Below are positions 57,110 to 64,000 of a DNA stretch of 64,000 nt, in pieces. Numbering within the stretch: position 1 is the first letter of the stretch; each line of letters opens with the position of its first letter. This stretch comes from Peromyscus leucopus. Lineage: Eukaryota > Chordata > Mammalia > Rodentia > Cricetidae. A program made the translations under genes and the position numbers. The notes under the pieces are model-generated. The model saw only the letters and a program-made list of their open reading frames with translations. It was not told the DNA's origin and did not search any database. Location: positions 151,864,826 to 151,928,825 of the forward strand of contig NC_051065.1 of the NCBI RefSeq assembly GCF_004664715.2, written 5' to 3'.

Positions 57110-57220
57110 GGCAGAACAGCTGAGGTGAGGTCCGGGCTGGGTTCTAATCCTGCCTCCCTCTTACTTTCTCCCAGTGACTTAGCCTCTCTGAGCCTAGTTT
57201 CCCTATCTGGGGAACACACA
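57110..57220 (+). repeat. MIR SINE fragment
   Basis: 'gggctgggttctaatcctgc', 'cagtgacttagcctctctga' and 'gcctagtttccctatctggg' are close to the MIR core (gtgaccttgggcaagttacttaacctct ... cctcagtttcctcatctg). Confidence 0.65.
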
Positions 57221-57639
57221 TCTATTTCCTACAGAAGCTGTAAGGACTACACGATGCTCCACATTTGACGTTGCTGCCAGCCCCTCACCCTTGCATACAC
57301 TGAGCTTCCTGTGGTCAGGTCTTGTGGATATGGTTAGAAATGGCCACAGAACTAGAGTGGCCAGCAGAGTTGATATTCATGTCAGCAGTAAAGCTTGTCA
57401 TGGCTGGTCCAGTATTCGTGAGCTATCTTGAAAGACTCATCATTAATACAGTTCTCACACTCCCAGTCCAGAGAATAAGAAAATTTAAGCTAACCAAAGA
57501 GCATGTTGTAATTGATTTTCTATGCTGATTGGTACTGCAGCCATTTTTTACTGGATGGTCTGTCTAGTTCCCTTAACAGTTAGAGAGCTTCTGAAAACTT
57601 TGTTTCATAGATGAGAAAACAAAGGAGCAAAGAAAAGGA
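57221..57639. other. Unassigned unique sequence
   Basis: No repeat or exon recognised. A 68-codon plus frame (57322-57528) lacks signature. Confidence 0.35.
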
Positions 57640-57845
57640 AAGGCCGACGGGCATGCCCAGTAGCCTGAGATCAAGCTCTAAGAGAGGCGAAGGCACATTC
57701 TAGGCCTGGCTGGGAAACTTAGTGAGACTCTTTCTCAAGGTGAAAACTAGATCGAGGGCTGAGGGGAGAGTTCTGTAGTAGAGCCCTTAACTGGCGTGCA
57801 CAGTCCTCAGTTCTGCATTCGTGATAGCTAAAAGAAAGTAAAAGC
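57640..57845 (+). mobile_element. Diverged B4 SINE
   Basis: A worn B1-like left part ('cagtagcctgagatcaagct', 'gcctggctgggaaacttagt', 'gagactctttctcaagg') joins an ID-like right part ('gggctgaggggagagttctg', 'tagtagagcccttaactggc', 'gtgcacagtcctcagttctg'). Confidence 0.7.
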
Positions 57846-57854
57846 AAATTCAAA

Positions 57855-57945
57855 GGGTTGTGGATGTGTCTCAGGGTGGTACCTCAGATAAGGTGTGAGG
57901 TCATGAGTTTCATCCCAAGTGACAAAAGTAAGTGAGAAAAACAAA
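57855..57945 (+). mobile_element. Degenerate ID-like SINE
   Basis: 'ttgtggatgtgtctcagggt', 'ggtacctcagataagg' and 'tgagtttcatcccaagtgac' followed by A-rich sequence fit an old ID head placed just after the B4. Confidence 0.5.
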
Positions 57946-59034
57946 AAGAAATCAGAAGCAATACAGTTAGAACTTCCCATACATGATCTTTTAGACTGTT
58001 GGTTAAATCTCTTTGTTTCAAAGAATCAATGGGACTCCTCATAGGAGACAGCCATCTGACAGGCCTTCAAGATGGAAGACAGGACAGCCCAATAGTATGG
58101 CCCAGAGGCTGAGAGCCACTGCTACTGTGTATGCCCCTTATTCATTGACCCACATTCCTGGCTTCCTCTGACATGATTGTGATCATGATTCTTCTCACTA
58201 TATGATAGCACCATGAACCTGGCCAGGAGCAGGGCACCCTGGTGAGCCTGGCCAGGAGCAGAATGCCCTTCTCAGTCCCTCTGCTCTTGGAACTCCATCA
58301 TAATGAGACCTTCATTTTTAAATCTTGCCATCTAGAAAATAAAGTGGTTGTAAATTTTCAGAACCAGAAATCTAAAGCAGCCTATTTGATTATTGGGCAA
58401 ACCAAGTGACTCTTCCTCCATAAGATACCTGAACACATTCATAATTAGCTAATTAAATAAATGCAAAACCAATTATTCAGCATAAAGAAAGAGATCAGAA
58501 AAGAAGGCAGGCAGCAGAGCAGACCTGCATGACTTCCCAGTAGGAAGGCGCTGGGCATCCCAGCCAGTGGACTGAGGGGAAAAGATATGACAGTTTTCTG
58601 CTTCTGCAGACCACCTGTAAACCAGAAATGTGCTTTCTTCTTTTCTTACCCAGAGACTTGTGGTTCTTTCCCTTGAGTGCCCCACCACCATCTGCACAGA
58701 GGATCATGGCAAGCCTGCTTCCAAATTAGGTTCATGGCACTTCTAACCTAGAAGAACCAAGACCTGTCTTGGACGTTGATCGTATTTTCCAGTTTGCCTA
58801 CTTTACGCCTGTGTCCCCAGACAACTGTTACTCGCACTCCTTCTCCATTTCAAAAGCTTCTTATTTAAATGATTGATTGTGTGGCCAACTGGACACATAG
58901 ATGTGGAGAGCCAAGGGCATTCACTTCCATCAGTGTTGGTGGGATGTTAAGGGGTCCGAGGTCCTGTCATAGCTTAGCAAGTAAAACCGAGGTACTGGGT
59001 CAGCAGCACCTCCTAGTTGGGTTGAGCACTGGAC
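57946..59034. other. Mostly unique sequence with a 29-base tandem pair
   Basis: 58215-58243 and 58244-58272 are adjacent copies sharing 'cctggccaggagcag'. No repeat family or exon recognised elsewhere in the interval. Confidence 0.5.
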
Positions 59035-59145
59035 AGAAGTCCAGATGTTTGGGTTTCAGACCCAGCTGGCTCCTCCTTTCCCATCTCATCTTGGGTGGGT
59101 CATTGCCCCAGTCTGACATGGGACCAGGTTATTTGTAAGTCTCTT
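59035..59145 (+). repeat. MIR-like relic
   Basis: 'gtttgggtttcagacccagc', 'gggtgggtcattgccccagt' and 'ctgacatgggaccaggttat' resemble MIR core blocks. Boundaries are loose. Confidence 0.35.
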
Positions 59146-59309
59146 TCAATTTCCAATTCTCATCAAATCATGACCTTGTGGGAAATTGTATGGGGTGACA
59201 TCTGAACTCCCTCCCAACTCCAGAATCGTGTGAGCCTATGATACTTTTAAGAAGCACTCATGGCCACAAAGTGGAGGTCTGCTTTGGGACAGATGCCCCC
59301 TGGTATTTA

Positions 59310-59440
59310 CATGACACACTTTACAGTTTACGAAGCACTTTTATGTATGTAGTCCAGTCACGTGACTCAAGCTTCATTTTTGTTATTTTCATTTTATAGA
59401 TGAAATTAAGGCTAAGGTTAAATTATAGAACTTAGCTGGA
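59310..59440 (+). repeat. MIR3/L2-like relic
   Basis: 'acactttacagtttacgaag', 'cacttttatgtatgtag', 'ttattttcattttatagatg' and 'aaattaaggctaaggttaaa' match the old motif of tttacaaatgaggaaactgaggc type. Confidence 0.4.
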
Positions 59441-59547
59441 TGCCAGAAATGTATACATTTGTCCTCATACTGATAATCTGTGTGGTTTGAGCACAATAGC
59501 TTTATGTTGTATTAACTCATTTTCCTCGTCTCTGGGGCAGGAGTGAT

Positions 59548-59880
59548 ATACTTGCTTTGGGCTTGGGTGTTTATTTGGTTTTCTAGAGTATTCACACACG
59601 GGTCAGAGGGCACTGACTGATGGCTAGTTTTCACTTGCTAAATTGTCACAACCTGGAATCACCTGAGAAAAGTGTCTTTTTTATTTTTTAACAAATAATT
59701 CATATGTGTCATGTGTAAGCCTTCATGAGTTTGTGTGCTCTCTGTGTGTGCAGGAATCCACAGAGGCCTGAAGAGGGTATTAGATCCCTTGGGACTAGAA
59801 TTACAGGTGGTTGTGGGAACCAAACCCAGGTCCTCTGGAAGAACATGGGGGCTGGTAATTCTGTTGTGAGGCACAAGTGA
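59548..59880 (+). repeat. Duplicated segment, copy A (flank, LTR 5' end and B3 SINE)
   Basis: Unique flank 'tacttgctttgggcttgggt' and 'ttggttttctagagtatt', then an LTR 5' end (about 59616-59670, 'tggctagttttcac', 'cctggaatcacctgagaaaa'), then a minus-strand B3 (about 59672-59880, 'cagaggcctgaagagggt', 'ccaaacccaggtcctctgg'). The same order recurs at 62644-63236. The rest of the LTR is missing after the B3. Confidence 0.7.
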
Positions 59881-60255
59881 AGTAACTCATGTGGTGTTGT
59901 GGAGACACTGGTAGAGCAGAACTCCGGGATGAGTTGGCAGAGATGGTAGAGGTGGTAGTGAGTGTATGGTAATCAGTAGACCCAACAGGGAAATGGCTCT
60001 TCTTCGAGTCTTCACTGACTCTTCTTAGACACTGTGGCACAGACTTCAGGCACCTTGTCTGAAAGGTGTTTGTGTGGACAAGTCTCGAGCTGCTGGTCTC
60101 CTGAGAAAGACAAAGACAATGTCTAAGGAGGCACTTCCTCACCTGTTCCTGTCAGGGCGTCATGCCGAGTGCCCATCACAGGCTCCAGTGATGAAGGATG
60201 AGGTGACAGGACTCAAAAAGGGGAACACCTGCAGGAAGGCTTGAGATCATGGTGG
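59881..60255. other. Unassigned unique sequence
   Basis: No repeat or exon recognised. The 113-codon antisense frame (59801-60142) overlaps the B3 and has no signature. Confidence 0.4.
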
Positions 60256-60300
60256 TGGAGGGGAGGGGAGCAGAGGGGCGAGGAGGGGAGGGGAGGGGAA
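60256..60300 (+). repeat. G-rich (GGGGA)n-like tract
   Basis: Six or more runs of four G residues separated by one to six bases. It meets the usual pattern for intramolecular G-quadruplex formation on the plus strand. Confidence 0.9.
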
Positions 60301-62091
60301 GCAGGCTCCAAGGACCTTGTGGAACCCCAGCACCTCCCTTTTCCTCTTTTGCTTCCTAGCCATGGGGTGGGGGTGGGGAGAAGGATTGTTGTCCCACATG
60401 CTCCCTGCCACTGACCTCTAGCACCTCATGTGAGAGGCCCAAAGCAGGGGGTTCCCTGGCTATGGAGCAGAAACGTTAAGACTATGAGTCAAAATGACCC
60501 TGTTCTCTTTAGAAGCCAACTAGCTCAGATATTTCATTATAGCACCAGAAAGCTGACAGCTGACACTGAAAGAATGTTAGCTTGAAGGCTAAAACTCCTC
60601 CTTCATTCTAGGTCATTCCAGTAACATCAGCGGCAAGGTATTTGGGACACTGGCTTGGGGGCTGTGGTTTGGTGAGTGGATCAAACTCATATGTGTCTTG
60701 CTCCCTCTCTCTCTTCTTCCCTCAGGTGCCCCCAAATAAAATGCCCATGTCCCTTCGGTGACTCTTGCTCATTATGTAGTCCCATGTTAGTCAGAAGTTT
60801 CCCTCAGACCGTCAGTAGCAAGAGCTCACGTTCATTGCCAGTGCCACAGGCCGGTGTTAAGCATCTCCATTGTTGGAGTCTGCTCAAATTTTAGGCAATT
60901 TTTACAAGAAATACCTCAATTAGCCAAGTTCCTAGAGACAGGATGCCCAGCCCTCACTGGACGGAGGGTAAATATGGGATGACCAAAGGGGACGGAAGGA
61001 ATAGTTGGGAAAAGACAAAGGCTAGAAGGGTCAAGAGGATGGGGAAAAGATGTGGAAGGGAAGAGAAACTGAAACTCTCCAGACATGAGAAAGGGATTGT
61101 CTTTACGGGGCATGCAGCAGACTTTTCAATGTTTGCTGCCTTGTCTAAAAAGTAGGTCAGCTGAGAGGTGTCAGGGAACTAGGAGATGAAAAGTAATAGG
61201 TTTTCTGCCCCCACACCTCATAATAACTTTCTCTGCTGGCACAGTAAGCCAGATCAAACTGAACTGAAAAAGAATAGCAACAGGTGTATTTGAACAAAGC
61301 AACTCCTGGGCGGTGCTCAGGTCCCAGAGATCGAGGCCAGAGAAGTTGCTCCACCAAATGAAAGCAGGGAGATTTTATGGGTTGTAGGCCAGGGGTGATG
61401 ATGTGTCCACCACAAGCTGGGTCTGTGTCCAAGTATGGTCAAAAACTGAGTGCTTAGGCGGGGACTTGGGCGGCTGGCAATTTCAGGAAGGAAGCTGTAG
61501 TAGGCGCCAAGAATTCAGAACTGGGCTTTTTGGTTCCTTTGTTCGGAGACTGTCTCAGCAGGCAGGGATTTGGAGAGAGACAGGAATGGGGCTTCACAGA
61601 CAGTGCAGGGGTGAGCAGGAGTTCCAACAGAACAAAAAGTAGTGTAGCATTTTGCAGAAGGACTCAGTTGAGGATGCAGCAAGTCTCAGGTCATGCAGAG
61701 AGTAGAGCTCTGAGAGCATGCGCAGTATAGCAGTAGCGTGTCATGGAGTTCCAGGGTTCTGGGCTCCTCGGCTTGCCTGCCTCTGCTGCTAGTTTGTGGA
61801 GTATCAAGGTCCGAGGCAAGGAGGAAACTTTATGGTTGGGAGAACTGGCAGAGGCCATGGTTTAGAGGCCTAGACACAGGGAAGGGAGAGTACTCACACT
61901 GGTAAAGGGTCTTGGGAGTCCCCTGTTGGCTCCTTGTAGTTACTTTGCACCCCAAGAGAATATAGGGCCCCTGACCTGGGTAACTGAGTAGGAAGGAGAG
62001 AGTCCCAGCTAGGGTCAAGTATCAGAGCTCTCCTGTGAGAGACAGGCCTAAAGTCATCAGACTGATGGAAACCTCAGCCCCAGAGTAACAC
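60301..62091. other. Mostly unassigned sequence
   Basis: 61160-61560 has an LTR-like feel ('gggagattttatgggttgta', 'gtgtccaccacaagctggg') but no defined ends, so it is not called as an element. No exon supported. Confidence 0.3.
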
Positions 62092-62123
62092 GTGTGTGCG
62101 TGTGTGTATGTACGTACGTACGT

Positions 62124-62174
<51 letters not shown>
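62092..62174. repeat. TG/TACG/CA array with a large palindrome
   Basis: A TG-rich left arm, a (TACG)n centre and a CA right arm form a perfect 32-base palindrome at 62102-62133. It extends to 52 bases (62092-62143) with one mismatched pair. The CA run continues to 62174. Confidence 0.97.
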
Positions 62175-62176
<2 letters not shown>

Positions 62177-62643
62177 CAAGCCCATAGGAAAACCTGCTCA
62201 GCTGAGGGTGCTGCCTGGGTAGGGACAGAGCTCACAAGGAGGATGGAGGATGGAGGGAGGCCAGCAAAACGCTTGACCCTCACTTATTCTTGGCCACATA
62301 AGAAAAGTGAGGCCAGGGGTGAACCCAGCGGGACCTCTGCCTTTTCCCTCCACCTTACCCTTAGCAGCTGGCCTCCTCAGGCCTGCTTTAAATGCCTTCC
62401 TCCTTCTTGGCCCTGGCTCAGTTCTCCTCATTTGCAATGCTAAGCTTTTTATCTGTCTTCCCCTCAAAGCTCTGTAGTTAACTTGAAAGACCTTAGCGAG
62501 GACTGAAAGGCACTGGGAGCCTGCATTAACCAAGGCCAGTACCTGAGACAAATGGAGGTCACCTGAATAAAAGGGGAACATTTCCGGAGAGGTCAAGAAA
62601 TTCCTAACAGATTGAGAAACCAGTGATTTTTGCAAGTGAGGTT
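62175..62643. other. Unassigned unique sequence
   Basis: No repeat recognised. Overlapping frames of 115 and 145 codons on opposite strands have no signature. Confidence 0.4.
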
Positions 62644-62713
62644 TTACTTGCTTTGGGCTGGGTGCTTCTCTGGTTTTCTAGGGTATTTATAAGGGGGTGT
62701 GGGGCTGTGAGAC
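62644..62713 (+). repeat. Duplicated segment, copy B flank
   Basis: The non-LTR sequence 'tacttgctttgggctgggtg', then 'tggttttctagggtattt', corresponds to 59548-59615 and precedes the same LTR. This shows the similarity extends beyond the transposon. Confidence 0.7.
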
Positions 62714-62772
62714 TGTGATAGTTTTTAGTTGTCAGTCTACCATAGCCTAGGCTCATCTGAGAAGAGACTCTT

Positions 62773-63008
62773 CTTTTCCCTTTTTAAAGATCTGTTTATC
62801 TTTATTTTATGTGTATGGATATTTTGCCTGCATGTATGTCTGTGCAGCACATGTGTGCAGTGTCTGGGGGAGGGCAGAAGAGGGGGTCAGATTCCCTGCA
62901 ACTGGAGTTAGAGATGGTTGTGAACTGCCCCATGGGTGCTAGAAACTGAGCCAGGATTCTCTCTAAGTACAGCAAGGGCTCCTAACTGCTGAGCCATTTG
63001 TCCAGCCC
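62773..63008 (-). mobile_element. B3/B2-family SINE, first of a tandem pair
   Basis: Reverse-strand SINE: 'ttattttatgtgtatggata', 'tgcctgcatgtatgtctgtg', 'gatggttgtgaactgcccca', 'ctgagccatttgtccagccc'. It is bounded on the left by 'gaagagactctt' and on the right by 'gagagtcttt', versions of the same target sequence. Confidence 0.88.
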
Positions 63009-63236
63009 GAGAGTCTTTCTTTAATATTAAATTTATGCGTATATGTATGAGTCTGCATGAGTTTATGTGCACTGTATATGTGCAGGAGCCCATAGAGGCC
63101 AGAAGAGGGCATCAGAGTCCCTGGAACTGAAGTTCCAGGTGGTTGTGAGCCACCACATAGGTGCTAGACACCAAGCTCAGGTCCTCTGCAAGAGCAATAA
63201 GCACTCTTAACCACTGAGCTGTCTCTGCAGTCCATA
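63009..63236 (-). mobile_element. B3/B2-family SINE, second of a tandem pair
   Basis: Reverse-strand SINE: 'gcatgagtttatgtgcactg', 'catagaggccagaagagggc', 'caggtggttgtgagccacca', 'taaccactgagctgtctctg'. It is followed by 'gaaaagagtctt', the third copy of the target sequence. It shares 'catgagttt' and 'tgtgc' spacing with the B3 in copy A at 59672-59880, suggesting they are the duplicated pair. Confidence 0.88.
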
Positions 63237-63599
63237 GAAAAGAGTCTTAATGAGGAATTATCTAAATCAGGTTGGCTTATGGGTGACTGTCTTGATTGTT
63301 GATTGATGTAGGCAGACACCGCCCATTGTGGGCGGTACTATTTCCTAGGCTGTGACTCCTGAGTTGTGAGATAGGAGAAAGCTGGATGGGAACGAGTGGG
63401 AAGCAAGGGTGAATTTGTTTCTCTGCTTTTTGACTGAGGATGAGCTGTGACTACTCACTGCAGTTTTTGCTTTGACTTCCCTGAAATGATGGACGAGATC
63501 TAGCCTGGAATTGTAACCAGAATAAACCTTTCTCTCCTCTGCGTTGCTTTTTGTCAGGATGTTTTATCACAGCAACAGAAATGGAGCTGAAACAGTGAC

Positions 63600-64000
63600 C
63601 ATTTCCCGTGTTTGAAAACTCCTTTGTGGTGAGACCCAGATATGAGCACAGACCTGGTGGAAAAACGTTGGAGGAAGCCAATGCAGCTCAGAAAGGGACA
63701 GGAGGAGCGACCCAGGAGGCTTGTGTTCAGGTCTCTGTGGGGCTGCCAGATCTCACCAATAAGAAAAAATAGACCAACCCTGTAAAGTGGAGTCTGAATG
63801 GAAGACAAGCTTTTGCCCATGAAAGACAGCAATCTAATTGAGAAGGCAACATGTCATAAATCATGTAAAGTTAACACTATGAGAAACAAATTAATAGCAA
63901 GAAATATCACAAGGTGATCAGTATGCAATCAAGGCCAACAAAGTGATATGGAATGTTGACTCTTTCAGAATGCTAGAAACAGCAGGTATTACAGGCCTGA
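63600..64000. other. Unassigned unique sequence
   Basis: No repeat or exon recognised up to the window edge. The last 170 bases are AT-rich. Confidence 0.4.

Larger units (their letters stand above)
62714..63594 (+). mobile_element. Rodent solo LTR interrupted by two B3 SINEs
   Basis: 5' part 62714-62772 (TGTGATAG, 'ggctcatctgagaagagact') and 3' part 63241-63594 ('gtgactgtcttgattgttga', 'cagaataaacctttctctcc' with AATAAA, 'tatcacagcaacagaaatgg', ending CA). The flanks GAGAC (62709-62713) and GTGAC (63595-63599) look like a 5-base target duplication with one change. Same family as 2893-3745 and copy A at 59616. Confidence 0.8.

Overview
The window is rodent nuclear DNA, most likely from a cricetid (hamster, vole or deer-mouse group). 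The evidence is the mix of B1, B3/B2, B4 and ID short interspersed elements, rodent-type solo LTRs, and a young L1 whose 3' end matches the muroid type. The intact B1 copies carry the 'gactccaaagctac' or 'ggctccaaagctac' variant in their right half that I associate with cricetids rather than house mouse. Nothing looks bacterial or viral, and there is no operon structure. No functional protein-coding gene, tRNA or rRNA gene could be supported. The open frames present are short, lack family signatures, and often overlie repeats. The longest (50538-51257, minus, 239 codons) lies antisense to old L2/MIR sequence. The stretch reads as intergenic or intronic DNA.

Layout. 1-7.5 kb is dense with repeats: an L2-like piece, a B1, MaLR-type LTRs, an LTR interrupted by a younger LTR with a 6-base target duplication (3018-3470), a B1 with a 12-base target duplication (4991-5162), a local duplication (3842-3990 and 5393-5530), another LTR, and a twin-primed (5'-inverted) L1 (6817-7487). 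7.5-16 kb is mostly unique, with a promoter-like segment near 8.2-8.4 kb, a B4, a hAT-type DNA transposon fossil (13259-13722) and an inverted pair of LTRs. 16.5-22.2 kb holds an anonymous polyadenylated retrocopy, an L1 3'-end fragment and a decayed Rps3 processed pseudogene (21419-22196). 22.5-32.5 kb is unique DNA with CA arrays, small tandem duplications and scattered LTR, B1 and MIR copies. 33-35 kb and 40.6-43.5 kb are L1/HAL1-like fragments with nested LTR, ID and MaLR copies. 44-58 kb is low in repeats, with simple sequence, L2 and MIR relics and a CpG-rich TATA-bearing segment (50104-50292) that is the best first-exon candidate. 58-64 kb contains a duplicated LTR+B3 segment (59548-59880 and 62644-63594), a G-rich tract and a 52-base near-perfect palindrome inside a TG/CA array.

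The main content is a readable insertion history: nested insertions, target-site duplications, an inversion made during retrotransposition, and local duplications. I found no convincing undescribed biological system. The items most worth testing are the 50.1 kb CpG/TATA segment, the 8.2 kb promoter-like block, the anonymous retrocopy, and the local duplication at 59.5/62.6 kb. Repeat family names come from recognition by eye, and many boundaries are approximate.
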